Of a stretch of DNA of 64,000 nt, positions 25,880 through 33,964 are shown piece after piece. The notes beneath the pieces were generated by a model that was not told the DNA's origin, searched no databases, and saw only the letters and a program-made list of their open reading frames with translations. Within the stretch, counting starts at the first letter, position 1. Each line of letters starts with the position of its first letter. The translations under genes were made by a program, and so were the position numbers. The DNA is taken from the NCBI GenBank assembly GCA_029212615.1, contig JARGPJ010000008.1:1-64000 (forward strand), read 5' to 3'. The stretch comes from Verrucomicrobiales bacterium (GTDB lineage Bacteria; Verrucomicrobiota; Verrucomicrobiia; Verrucomicrobiales; DEV007).

Positions 25880-27139
25880 ATGAAATCACTCTCCTTAACA
25901 GTCCTTACTGCCTCCTTTCTAATCACTTCCGGATTTTCGCAAGATGCTATCGAGGAGGATGTCTTCGAATACACAGTTGGTGAGGTAGACTATCTCACCG
26001 GTGAAGGTTTCAATGTGGGTGGCTTTCTTGTCCCCGAAATCTTTTTTATCGGAACGGGTGGCGTGACGGAGCCGGGATCAGATGTCGGTGACTTTGCCAA
26101 CTCCGAGCACGACCCGCAGAATGATGTCACGGTTCAGGCAATCGATGTTGATCTCATTCTGAACTTCAATGATGTCGTTACGGGATTCATTGCCGGAACG
26201 GGTTTTCAAATTGAAGACAGTGTCTGGGAGGCAGAGCTGGAAGAGGCCTTCCTTCATTTTAACATCACGGACAATCTCGCGATTGGCGGGGGACAGTTTC
26301 TGAACACCTTTGGCTTTCAGGCCCACCAGCATGTTCACGGCTGGGATATGGTGAACCAGAACCTCATCAACAGCAGAATGCTCAATGAGGGACACTTGTT
26401 CACTCAGGGAGGGGAAGTTCTCTTCAAGACACCGAATTCGGGGCTGTTGTCGCTCGCACTGGGCGGGGTTCGCTCACATGCTCATGATCACGGGCATGAC
26501 GACCATGATGATCACGATGAGCATGAAGAGGAGCACCATGACGAACATGAAGATGAGCACGATCATCATTTTGAGTCGCATGATGCGGGATTTAACGACT
26601 GGGTCTTATCTGCCGATTACAAATTTCGGCTTCCTTTTGACGACAGTGTTGTGCTGTCGACTTCTCTTGCGACAGGTGAGAACGGCTTCGGTGGAGACAC
26701 TCACCTATACGGTGTCGGGCTTCAGAAAGTTTGGAACGGTCACGATCATGGTGCCGGTGGACCGGACTTCTGTACCGGAGCTCTCATGTTTCGAACTGAA
26801 TTCTTTGGCCGGGAAGTTGAGGCCATTCACGAGGATGGCGATGTGGAGAATTTCGATGACTACGGCCTTTCTTCGCTTCTGTCCTACGGCCTGAGCGACG
26901 CTACTACGATTTCCTTTCGTCACGACTGGGTTTCCGATGTGGAGGAGTTGGAGCTTTCCGATACGCATCGTTTCTCTCCTTCGATCACGACTTATGTTGA
27001 CCCCGCACAGCGGATCAAATTGCGCCTTCAGTATGACAATGTGCAGAGTGCCTCTCTCGAGAGCGAGCACGTCGCCTGGCTTCAGGTGCAGTTCCAGTGG
27101 GGCGGAGATGGTGGCAGCCACGCGAACCATAATCACTGA
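25880..27139 (+). CDS. outer-membrane beta-barrel protein with His-rich loop, probable zinc porin
   Basis: About 419 residues: a signal peptide (MKSLSLTVLTASFLITSGF, then SQ) and amphipathic beta strands ending in VAWLQVQFQWG, like a barrel of the porin or zinc-regulated outer-membrane type. A loop of His, Asp and Glu (HAHDHGHDDHDDHDEHEEEH and onward) near the middle would bind Zn2+ at the cell surface or periplasm, and the C-terminus ends SHANHNH. The earlier in-frame ATG at 25832 lies inside the operator region and is rejected. The gene diverges from the HMA-znu operon. Confidence 0.78.
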   Translation: MKSLSLTVLTASFLITSGFSQDAIEEDVFEYTVGEVDYLTGEGFNVGGFLVPEIFFIGTGGVTEPGSDVGDFANSEHDPQNDVTVQAIDVDLILNFNDVVTGFIAGTGFQIEDSVWEAELEEAFLHFNITDNLAIGGGQFLNTFGFQAHQHVHGWDMVNQNLINSRMLNEGHLFTQGGEVLFKTPNSGLLSLALGGVRSHAHDHGHDDHDDHDEHEEEHHDEHEDEHDHHFESHDAGFNDWVLSADYKFRLPFDDSVVLSTSLATGENGFGGDTHLYGVGLQKVWNGHDHGAGGPDFCTGALMFRTEFFGREVEAIHEDGDVENFDDYGLSSLLSYGLSDATTISFRHDWVSDVEELELSDTHRFSPSITTYVDPAQRIKLRLQYDNVQSASLESEHVAWLQVQFQWGGDGGSHANHNH

Positions 27140-27183
27140 TCATTCGGGGTAGGGTTTCAAAACTCACCTTTAGAAAAATTGAG

Positions 27184-27218
27184 ACTCCCGTCAGGCGATG
27201 AGCCTGCGGGAGTTTTTC
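27184..27218 (+). terminator. intrinsic terminator of the zinc-barrel gene
   Basis: A stem ACTCCCG (27184-27190) / CGGGAGT (27207-27213), extended inward by CAGG/CCTG, is followed directly by a T-run (TTTTTCG). It lies 45 bases after the stop at 27139. Confidence 0.88.
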
Positions 27219-27269
27219 GTTTTATACTCTCTCAAAGCACAGAAGGCCCGGGTAGAGAAGAGGGAAAGG

Positions 27270-27289
27270 CAGGCGAGAGCGCTCGCCTG
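27270..27289. repeat. perfect hairpin in the barrel-accC gap
   Basis: CAGGCGAG and CTCGCCTG form an 8-bp stem around AGCG. It lies in the 258-bp gap between the barrel terminator and accC, next to the degenerate accC-tail copy. No T-run follows, so it is not an obvious terminator. Confidence 0.55.
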
Positions 27290-27294
27290 TTTCA

Positions 27295-27339
27295 ATGATG
27301 ATGTCCGGCAACCTGTCCGGCGAGGCCGGGGCTGTGGGA
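27295..27339 (-). pseudogene. degenerate copy of the accC 3' end
   Basis: Read on the minus strand, these 45 bases match the last codons of accC (27491-27534) with a few substitutions and small indels. With frame corrections they would encode something like PASPDRLPDIIIE, against [13 protein letters not shown] in AccC. The copy lies about 195 bases beyond the accC stop and has no start or long open frame, so it is a fossil duplication rather than a gene. Confidence 0.6.
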
Positions 27340-27459
27340 TTGGAAGAGGTTCCCGATACGGGCGGTACCGTGCTTCAGGGGGCTGCCTGAAAACCCGGCT
27401 CGTTTCATTCTGCTCCTTCCAGGGGAAGGGGGCAAAGGATGAAAGCCAGGTAAGAAGAG

Positions 27460-27478
27460 GAAAGCGCAAAGCGCTTTC
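27460..27478 (-). terminator. hairpin terminator directly after accC
   Basis: GAAAGCGC (27460-27467) and GCGCTTTC (27471-27478) form a perfect 8-bp stem with loop AAA. It begins within the accC stop codon and, on the minus strand, is followed by pyrimidine-rich CTCTTCTT. It resembles a rho-independent terminator with a poor U-tract. Confidence 0.6.
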
Positions 27479-28872
27479 TACAAGTCTTCTTCGATCATGA
27501 TGTCAGGCAATCCGTCCGGAGGCGCGGGCTGCGAGGCAAGAAACTTCTCGACCCAGGCAATGTTGTAATCGCCGGAGCGGAAAGCGTTGTGCTTAAGGAT
27601 GGATGCCTGAAAGGGAATGGTTGTCTTGATGCCGCGGATCACGAACTCGTTCAGAGAGCGGATCATGCGCGCGATCGCGATCTCGCGGGTAGCGCCGGTG
27701 ACGATCAGCTTGGCGATCATCGAGTCGTAGTTCGGAGGAACTTCGTAGCCGCTGTAGACATGAGTGTCGACACGGACGCCGCGACCACCGGGTGCGTAGA
27801 AAAGCTTAATCTTTCCGGGGCTGGGTGCGAAATTATTGTAAGGGTCTTCCGCGTTGATACGGCACTCGATGGAGTGACCGCGCGGGGAACTGGCCATGAC
27901 ATGCTCAGAGAGCGGATGTCCCGCCGCCACGCGAATCTGTTCCTTAATGAGATCACAGCCGCGAACTTCTTCGGTGATGGGGTGCTCCACCTGAATCCGG
28001 GTGTTCATTTCCATGAAATAGAAATTTTCATGGTCATCGACGAGATACTCGATTGTTCCGCAGTTCTCGTATCCGATGTTTTTCACGAGGGTTTCCGAGG
28101 CTTCCGCCATGCGCTGGCGAAGTTCATCAGAGAGGAGCGGGGATGGCGTTTCCTCAATAATCTTCTGGTTGCGCCGTTGCATGGAGCAGTCGCGCTCCCC
28201 GAGCTCTTTTACGTTTCCGTGACTGTCTGCCACGATCTGAAATTCCACGTGATGTGGATTTTCGACGAGCTTCTCGATGTAAACATCGGGATTACCGAAG
28301 CAGGCTTCCGCTTCCTGGCGGGCAGCATTGAAGGCGTTCACAAAGCTCGCCTTGTTGAGGGCCGGGCGCATCCCGCGTCCTCCGCCGCCGGCGGTGGCTT
28401 TGATCATGACGGGAAAGCCCATCTCTTCAGCAAACTTCAGCCCTTCTTCTTCGGTCTCAACGATGCCATCCGTTCCCGGTGTCACAGGGACGCCGTATTT
28501 GACCGCGGTAGCGCGGGCGGTGTTCTTGTCGCCCATCATCGAGATCACCTCGGAGGATGGACCGATGAATTTAACGTTGCAGCTCTCGCAGAGTTCGGCG
28601 AAGCGGGGATTCTCCGAGAGGAACCCGTAGCCGGGATGAATGGCGTCCACATTGGCGATCTCCGCGGCAGAGAGGATCGCTTCCATCTTCAGGTAGGAAT
28701 CGGCGCTTGAAGGAGGTCCGATGCAGATCGCGTCGTCGGCGAGATGCACATGCATTGAGTCGACGTCTGCTTCAGAGTAGACGGCGGTGGTTCTCACGCC
28801 AAGTTCCTTGGCGGCACGGATGACGCGTAGGGCGATCTCGCCCCGGTTCGCTACGAGAATGTTCTTAAACAT
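27478..28872 (-). CDS. accC: acetyl-CoA carboxylase, biotin carboxylase subunit
   Basis: The 464-residue ATP-grasp enzyme carboxylates biotin on AccB, the first step of fatty acid synthesis. It starts [16 protein letters not shown] and has the glycine-rich ATP loop [12 protein letters not shown], the EAEACFGN region and [15 protein letters not shown]. It is about 15 residues longer than E. coli AccC (449) because of the tail [19 protein letters not shown], a degenerate copy of which lies downstream. accB is 42 bases upstream in the same operon. Confidence 0.98.
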   Translation of the reverse strand: MFKNILVANRGEIALRVIRAAKELGVRTTAVYSEADVDSMHVHLADDAICIGPPSSADSYLKMEAILSAAEIANVDAIHPGYGFLSENPRFAELCESCNVKFIGPSSEVISMMGDKNTARATAVKYGVPVTPGTDGIVETEEEGLKFAEEMGFPVMIKATAGGGGRGMRPALNKASFVNAFNAARQEAEACFGNPDVYIEKLVENPHHVEFQIVADSHGNVKELGERDCSMQRRNQKIIEETPSPLLSDELRQRMAEASETLVKNIGYENCGTIEYLVDDHENFYFMEMNTRIQVEHPITEEVRGCDLIKEQIRVAAGHPLSEHVMASSPRGHSIECRINAEDPYNNFAPSPGKIKLFYAPGGRGVRVDTHVYSGYEVPPNYDSMIAKLIVTGATREIAIARMIRSLNEFVIRGIKTTIPFQASILKHNAFRSGDYNIAWVEKFLASQPAPPDGLPDIMIEEDL

Positions 28873-28914
28873 GGTATCACTGCGCGGAAGCTCCGCTGAT
28901 CAGGAAAAAATTTA

Positions 28915-29391
28915 TCAGGAGGTCTTCACGCGGAAGAGGGCCTCACCGAACTGAACGGCATTGCCATTTTCAGCAATGACTTCGACGATCTCGCCGGTAA
29001 CTTCGGCCTTGATCTCATTCATCACCTTCATTGCTTCGATGATGCAGACGGTCGTGTCAGGAGTGACCTTGTCGCCCACTTTCACGAAGACGTCAGCATC
29101 CGGAGAAGGAGAGGTGTAGAATGTTCCCACCATCGGCGAAGTCACTTCCTCTCCCGCGGGAACGGCAGCTGCTTCCGGTGCGGCTCCACCGGCAGGGGCA
29201 GCGGGAGCTTGAGCATACTGAGGGGCGTATTGCGGGGCTGGCTGAGAAGCGAGGAGCTGGGAGATGGCGCTGACATCGACGTCACTACCCTTTTTAAGTT
29301 CCAGCTTGGTTTCGTCCTGTTCGAGAGTGAACTGTGAAAGTCCATGCTCGTCCATGAGCTCAACGATTTTTTTGATGTCTTTGAAGTCCAC
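28915..29391 (-). CDS. accB: biotin carboxyl carrier protein of acetyl-CoA carboxylase
   Basis: The 158-residue protein has an N-terminal helix region (MDFKDIKKIVELMDEHGLSQ), an Ala/Pro-rich linker (QPAPQYAPQYAQAPAAPAGG) and the biotinyl domain with EAMKVMNEI, whose Lys is biotinylated. The domain ends AVQFGEALFRVKTS. It is translated ahead of accC from the same transcript. Paired inverted repeats at 29458-29511 lie upstream, between it and the aminotransferase gene. Confidence 0.97.
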   Translation of the reverse strand: MDFKDIKKIVELMDEHGLSQFTLEQDETKLELKKGSDVDVSAISQLLASQPAPQYAPQYAQAPAAPAGGAAPEAAAVPAGEEVTSPMVGTFYTSPSPDADVFVKVGDKVTPDTTVCIIEAMKVMNEIKAEVTGEIVEVIAENGNAVQFGEALFRVKTS

Positions 29392-29457
29392 GGCGGTGTG
29401 TGTTCCGGTTGATGTTTTACTGGCTACCTATAGCCCGCGCCAGCCTCATGCAGGAGC

Positions 29458-29511
29458 GGGCGAGTTTCCAGCGGAAAAACTCGCCCCGATTCAAGCCTGT
29501 AGTTCAGGCTT
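29458..29511. repeat. two adjacent hairpins between the aminotransferase gene and accB
   Basis: GGGCGAGT (29458-29465) pairs with ACTCGCCC (29479-29486), and AAGCCTG (29493-29499) with CAGGCTT (29505-29511). On the minus strand the first has a run of T inside its loop. They follow the aminotransferase stop within a few bases and may terminate that transcript or protect its 3' end. The preceding sequence GCAGGAGCGGG recalls REP elements of other bacteria. Confidence 0.5.
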
Positions 29512-29513
29512 CG

Positions 29514-30692
29514 TCAAGTTCGAGACTTACGGAGAACAGTAAGTGCAGTTTCAATTTCAGCTTGGGTATTGTAAAAGTGAGGACTGAATCTGAGGTGTGG
29601 AACTCCTTGACGGTCATGGCGGAAGCTCGAAATAACGTTTGCTTCGAGGAGCGCTTCGTAGAGCTTTTCGATTCTGTCAGGGGAATTCAGATCGGTGCAC
29701 GAAGTGATCCCTGAGGCAGTATTTCCCTCTGTTGGCCCCACGACACTTAGTCCCATTTCGCTTAAACCTTCGATGAGAAGTTGCTTCAGCGACAACAATC
29801 GTGCTGATATCCGATCAATGCCGACTTCCGTGAGCAGGTCCATCGATGCCTGCATTCCAACAAGACCCTGGGCATTCAGAACACCGGGCTCATAGCGCCG
29901 CCCGCCGGATTCAAAATCGACTTTGTCGTCGGCGATGAAATTCGGGCATTTCACATTCCAGGCACCTACCAGCGCAGGATGAAGATCCGCCATACGGGAG
30001 CGTTTCACATAGAAAATTCCTGCCGTCATCGGTCCGAGCATCCACTTATGCGAATCGGCGCTGAGGAAATCGACATGTTTTGCGGCGGTTCTGAAAGCGC
30101 CTACCGTCTGGATTGCGTCGAGGCAGAAAAGGATGTTGTGCTTCTTTGAGAGCTTGCCGACTTCTTCAATATCGAGTCGGTAGCCGGTGAGGAAATTGTT
30201 CGAAGCAAGGGCAAGAAGGCGGGTTTGAGGGGTAATGGCTTCTTCGACGAGCTCAGGGGTGATCGCACCTACTTCGTCAGGTTTGAGGTAAACGACCTTC
30301 ACCCCCTTTTTCTCGAGGTTCTTCCAGGGGTAAACATTGGCAGGGTAGTCGTCGAGGTAGGTGATGATTTCATCGCCCCTATTCCAGCGTATCCCGTTCG
30401 CGACAAGGCTGAGCCCGAGGCTTGTGGGTCCGAGGAGGGCAACTTCGTCGGCGTCGCATTCGATGAGACGGGCGGCTGAGTCGCGGACTTCGTCCATCCG
30501 TTTCAGGAGGACTTGAGAGTAGTCGAGCTCCCCGGTGGAGGACGCGGTGTTAAAACGGTTCATCGCCTCGACCGCGACCTGCGGCACCGCCGTGACGGCG
30601 GCGTGGGCGAGGAAAATACGGTCTCGAGTGCAGGGAAAGGAGGACTTTCTCCACTCCTCGTCGGAGTCGATGCGTGTCAGGTAATCGTTCAT
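29514..30692 (-). CDS. class V aminotransferase (cysteine desulfurase/epimerase-like)
   Basis: The product is about 392 residues, a PLP-dependent fold-type I enzyme. The Schiff-base lysine is in SADSHKWMLGP, preceded by the PLP-binding Asp in FCLDAIQTVGAF. The downstream GIFYVKR and GGRRYEPGVLNAQGLVG segments fit the isopenicillin-N-epimerase / cysteine desulfurase-like group. No IscS-type catalytic Cys loop is obvious, so the substrate is left open. An in-frame GTG at 30722 would overlap the upstream gene; the ATG at 30692 leaves a 7-base gap and is preferred. Confidence 0.85.
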   Translation of the reverse strand: MNDYLTRIDSDEEWRKSSFPCTRDRIFLAHAAVTAVPQVAVEAMNRFNTASSTGELDYSQVLLKRMDEVRDSAARLIECDADEVALLGPTSLGLSLVANGIRWNRGDEIITYLDDYPANVYPWKNLEKKGVKVVYLKPDEVGAITPELVEEAITPQTRLLALASNNFLTGYRLDIEEVGKLSKKHNILFCLDAIQTVGAFRTAAKHVDFLSADSHKWMLGPMTAGIFYVKRSRMADLHPALVGAWNVKCPNFIADDKVDFESGGRRYEPGVLNAQGLVGMQASMDLLTEVGIDRISARLLSLKQLLIEGLSEMGLSVVGPTEGNTASGITSCTDLNSPDRIEKLYEALLEANVISSFRHDRQGVPHLRFSPHFYNTQAEIETALTVLRKSRT

Positions 30693-30699
30693 GGTCGAA

Positions 30700-31086
30700 T
30701 CAGACGCGTCGGGCGCGCTCACCTTCCTCGATCAATTCCCAAAACTGCTTCGACTCGGCGAGAGCTTCGTCTTCACTGACAGGAAGATTCGCCCGGAAGA
30801 GGAAATCCTGAAAGGTTCCCTTGCTGAGGACGCGGTGGACGATCACTGACTGATGGTCGTCTGAAACAGCAAAATAGATTCGGACATCACTCGCGCGGTA
30901 GCGGTAGAGCTTGCTGCCGTCGCGTTTGATCTGTCCAAACGGCGCTTCGTTATCGTTCTCTTCAATACCGTCGAGATCTTCAGGGCGGACCTGGAACTCG
31001 CTCAGGACCTCAAGCTGTTCGAGGGTCGGGAGCTGGGAGATCTCAGCAGCGCTGATTTCGTTAAAGATGACTTGGAACACAGGCAT
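30700..31086 (-). CDS. RelE-fold protein without an adjacent antitoxin
   Basis: The 128-residue protein has a central stretch FGQIKRDGSKLYRYRASDVR, then IYFAV and VIVHRVLSKGTFQDFLFR, closely resembling the beta-sheet core of RelE/ParE toxins (basic residues and a conserved Arg before the last strand). The N-terminal ~45 residues and an acidic C-terminal helix are extra. No antitoxin-like gene is next to it; it is framed by the HAD phosphatase and the aminotransferase genes at 42 and 7 bases. A housekeeping RNA- or ribosome-binding role is as likely as a toxin. Confidence 0.6.
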   Translation of the reverse strand: MPVFQVIFNEISAAEISQLPTLEQLEVLSEFQVRPEDLDGIEENDNEAPFGQIKRDGSKLYRYRASDVRIYFAVSDDHQSVIVHRVLSKGTFQDFLFRANLPVSEDEALAESKQFWELIEEGERARRV

Positions 31087-31128
31087 AGTGTCTTCTTTCT
31101 GGAGAAATGAAACAATGAGATTCTCGGA

Positions 31129-31725
31129 TCATTCACCGCGGCTGTCGACAAAAACGCTGGCCATCCCGGCAGCATTTGCGGCATCGATTCCGGCCTGGCC
31201 ATCCTCGAAGACGAGGCATTCGCCGGGGGCGACGCCCATTTTCTCGGCAGCGAGGAGAAACATGTCGGGCGCTGGCTTTCCGTGCTCCACGTCTTTTGGT
31301 GTCACAATGATGTCGAAAATCTCGCGGAGACCGATTATTTCGAGTGAGGGCTCGACAATGGAGAGGTCACTTCCCGAAGCGACCGAGATTTTGCGCCCTT
31401 CGGCGTGGTATTGTTTCGCCAACTCCGCCACTGCAGCGACCGGTTGAAGTTCGGCGAGATGTTTTGAATACCATTCAAGTTTGTAGTCGTGAACTGAATC
31501 CGGATCGATGGAGGCCCCGAAGCGCTGGTTCAGATCCATCGTGGTGACGCGATCGGGAACCCCGGCATTTGCGTAGAATTCGTCCTCAGTCCATTTCCAC
31601 GGGGCATTGTGATGTTCAAAGCTCGTGACCCAGGCGCGGAAATGAAGAGGCATTGAATCGACAAGGGTGCCGTCACAGTCGAAGATGTAGCCGCCGAAGT
31701 CGCGGTCGGGAAGGTCGAGAGTCAT
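31129..31725 (-). CDS. HAD-superfamily phosphatase/phosphoglucomutase-like
   Basis: The 198-residue protein has HAD motif I FDCDGTLVDS (nucleophile Asp and acid Asp), motif II SVASGSD, the KPAPD lysine of motif III and motif IV VFEDGQAG. The helical cap between motifs I and II (about 25-85) puts it with subfamily I, the beta-phosphoglucomutase / 2-phosphoglycolate-like group. The exact sugar- or acid-phosphate substrate cannot be predicted. It is the first gene of the HAD, RelE-fold, aminotransferase run. Confidence 0.88.
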   Translation of the reverse strand: MTLDLPDRDFGGYIFDCDGTLVDSMPLHFRAWVTSFEHHNAPWKWTEDEFYANAGVPDRVTTMDLNQRFGASIDPDSVHDYKLEWYSKHLAELQPVAAVAELAKQYHAEGRKISVASGSDLSIVEPSLEIIGLREIFDIIVTPKDVEHGKPAPDMFLLAAEKMGVAPGECLVFEDGQAGIDAANAAGMASVFVDSRGE

Positions 31726-31785
31726 GCCGCGAAGGTGCGCCAGATTGGAAGGCAGTCAAGAGGGTGCGCCCTCTCCGCGGTCAGG

Positions 31786-32289
31786 TCACTCAATGCTCTT
31801 CGTCGACGACTCGGAAGGGAGGGCCTCCACCACTTCAGCATCGACAGTGTCTCCACCCTTGGTGAAGAATTTCTTAAAAATCCGGCGGGGAAGGCTCTTT
31901 CCCGACTCTTCCGCTTCGAGTTCGCTCACTGCGGCTTCTTTGGCTTTTTCCCATGCCTGTGCGAAGCCGGGGGCGTTTACGACCATCCCCTTCTCAGCGC
32001 GCGCATAGATTTCGAGCTCACGCTCGAGGGAAAGGTAATCGTTCTGAACGCGACCGGTGTTCACCTTCATCCGAAGATTCTCATTCTCACCTTTCAGCTT
32101 TTCAATCTGCCCCTTCATTTCGGACATTTTCTCCGCTTCGATTTCGAGCTTGTCGCTGAGGTGCCCTTTGAGGCGCTTCAATTCACCCTTGGTCTTCATG
32201 TGCGCAAAGAGCGAGAGTACGCAGAGAAGAAAACCGAGGAGAAAGCCCCAGAAGAACCAGTGGGTGACGACAGTCTTGATTGTTTCCAT
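31786..32289 (-). CDS. membrane-anchored coiled-coil protein of unknown function
   Basis: The 167-residue protein has one N-terminal membrane helix (about 9-30, HWFFWGFLLGFLLCVLSLFA). A charged coiled coil follows (residues 33-80, rich in Lys/Glu heptads such as LSDKLEIEAEKMSEMKGQIEKL), then a basic patch RRIFKKFF near residue 140. I recognise no family. It diverges from the GbsR-like regulator gene over a 101-bp gap, so the two may share control. Confidence 0.7.
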   Translation of the reverse strand: METIKTVVTHWFFWGFLLGFLLCVLSLFAHMKTKGELKRLKGHLSDKLEIEAEKMSEMKGQIEKLKGENENLRMKVNTGRVQNDYLSLERELEIYARAEKGMVVNAPGFAQAWEKAKEAAVSELEAEESGKSLPRRIFKKFFTKGGDTVDAEVVEALPSESSTKSIE

Positions 32290-32390
32290 GTTCCAGAAAC
32301 TATACGGGGCCTTGAGGAGGACGTAAATAGACTAAATCAAAGGAAATGAATCAGAAAACACTTGCGAAATGATGTTCTTCCATTTCTGTA

Positions 32391-32948
32391 ATGACAGAAA
32401 ATAAGGAAATGAACGAGCTTCCATCATTTGCACAGCACTTCATCCTCCACTGGGGAGAGATGGGAACCAAGTGGGGAATCAATCGTACCGTCGCGCAGAT
32501 TCATGCGCTGCTGTTTCTCAGTGAAGAACCCATGAACGCTGAAGGCATTTGTGGTCAGCTCGGGGTGGCTCGTTCGAATGTGAGTAACAGCCTCAAAGAG
32601 TTGCAGAACTGGGGGATCGTGAAGCACGTTCATCTTCCCGGGGATCGAAGGGATCATTTTGAGTCGATTAAAGATGTGTACGAAATGTTCCGCATCATCG
32701 CTTCTGAGCGGAAAAAGAGGGAGATCGATCCGACGCTGGTGAATCTCAGGGCTTGTGCGGATGAGGCGGGGCAGGAGAAAGAACCGGGTGATCTCTATGC
32801 CAAGCATCAGTTGGAGGAGCTTCTTGGTTTCTTTGAGCTGGTCAGTGATTTTTACGAAAACATGAACAAACTGCCAACCACTTCGGCGGTGAAGGCCATC
32901 CGAATGGGGGACAAGCTCGCCAAATCTCTTGGCGCGATTTCGAAGTAG
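32391..32948 (+). CDS. GbsR/MarR-type transcriptional regulator
   Basis: The 185-residue protein has a winged helix (about 26-90): AQIHALLFLSEEPMNAEGIC, then LGVARSNVSNSLKELQNWGI as recognition helix, then a wing with HLPGDRRDHFES. This arrangement fits the GbsR family, which often controls osmoprotectant genes, but no such genes are here. It precedes the epimerase gene by 24 bases, so the likely targets are its own operon and the divergent coiled-coil gene. Confidence 0.88.
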   Translation: MTENKEMNELPSFAQHFILHWGEMGTKWGINRTVAQIHALLFLSEEPMNAEGICGQLGVARSNVSNSLKELQNWGIVKHVHLPGDRRDHFESIKDVYEMFRIIASERKKREIDPTLVNLRACADEAGQEKEPGDLYAKHQLEELLGFFELVSDFYENMNKLPTTSAVKAIRMGDKLAKSLGAISK

Positions 32949-32972
32949 TTCAGCAGCGAAAGAGAAAACAAG

Positions 32973-33959
32973 ATGAGCACAAAACGCGAACAGAGGGTGG
33001 TTATCGCCGGAGGGGCGGGATTCCTGGGCAGGGCGCTTGCAGCGGCATTGGATAAGAAGGGATATGACGTCGTTGTCCTGACGCGTGATCCCGCGAGCTA
33101 CGCAGGAGCGGGTAGAGCGATCAGATGGGACGGGGAGACGGTCGATGAAACGTGGGTTGCTGAACTCGAGGGGGCAAAGGCTCTCGTGAATCTTGCCGGC
33201 AAAGGAGTGAACTGCCGTCAGACAAAAGCGAGCCGTGAAGAAATTCTTAAGTCAAGGGTCACGCCAACGGAGACGCTTGGCGAAGGGTTGCGACTTGTTT
33301 ATCGCGTTCCGGAAGTGTGGGTACAGGCGGGAAGTCTCGCGATCTACGGCAATGCCGGTGACCGGATTTGCGACGAAAGTGGTTTCGTGCCGGATGAATA
33401 TCCGACGGATGTCTGCGTTGCCTGGGAGGAGGCTCTGGGTCGGGCGATCCGACCTGAGATGCGGTGGTCGATGCTGCGAATCGGTTTTGTCCTCGGGCGT
33501 GATGGTGGGGCTCTGCCTGCCCTGGCCAGGCTGGCCAGACTTGGGCTTGGCGGCACGATTGGAAGCGGTAGGCAATGGATCAGCTGGATTCACCTGGACG
33601 ACATGATGCGGCTCTTCATCGAGGCGATCGAGAATCCAGCTGTTCACGGTATCTACAATGCGAGCGGCCTCCAGCCAGTGCCGAATGCAGAGTTCATGGC
33701 TACCTTGCGGGAAAGCCTCAGGATTGGCTTCGGGCTTCCAGCGCCGGCCGCGCTGGTGAAAATCGGTGCACCACTGATGGGTGCTGATCCGGATCTGGCT
33801 CTGAATGGCCGCCGGGGATTGCCGGTCAAAATACATGGTCTCGGCTTCCGGTTTCAGTTCCATGAACTTGAAGATGCCCTTGCCGACTTATTGAGGCCAA
33901 AAGCGAAGGCGCCCGCCCCGGCGGCGGAACGGGATTTTGTTCAAACCTTAGCCCGCTGA
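32973..33959 (+). CDS. NAD(P)-dependent epimerase, TIGR01777/YfcH family
   Basis: The 328-residue extended SDR has the Rossmann loop GGAGFLGRAL near the N-terminus (residues 11-20). NLAGKGVNCR and the segment following SLAIYGNAGDRICDES (family catalytic region) follow, then a C-terminal DUF1731-like domain ending LGFRFQFHELEDALADLL. Members of this family have no firmly assigned substrate. It sits between the GbsR regulator and the DUF2071 gene, with 24- and 5-base gaps, so all three are probably one operon. Confidence 0.9.
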   Translation: MSTKREQRVVIAGGAGFLGRALAAALDKKGYDVVVLTRDPASYAGAGRAIRWDGETVDETWVAELEGAKALVNLAGKGVNCRQTKASREEILKSRVTPTETLGEGLRLVYRVPEVWVQAGSLAIYGNAGDRICDESGFVPDEYPTDVCVAWEEALGRAIRPEMRWSMLRIGFVLGRDGGALPALARLARLGLGGTIGSGRQWISWIHLDDMMRLFIEAIENPAVHGIYNASGLQPVPNAEFMATLRESLRIGFGLPAPAALVKIGAPLMGADPDLALNGRRGLPVKIHGLGFRFQFHELEDALADLLRPKAKAPAPAAERDFVQTLAR

Positions 33960-33964
33960 ATGAC

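Noticed and set aside
27589-28710. 373-codon forward frame opposite accC
   Set aside because: Antisense shadow of the clear biotin carboxylase gene; no family features.
30700-31086. A type II toxin-antitoxin pair
   Set aside because: Only the RelE-fold member is present; neighbours are a phosphatase and an aminotransferase, so no antitoxin supports the call.
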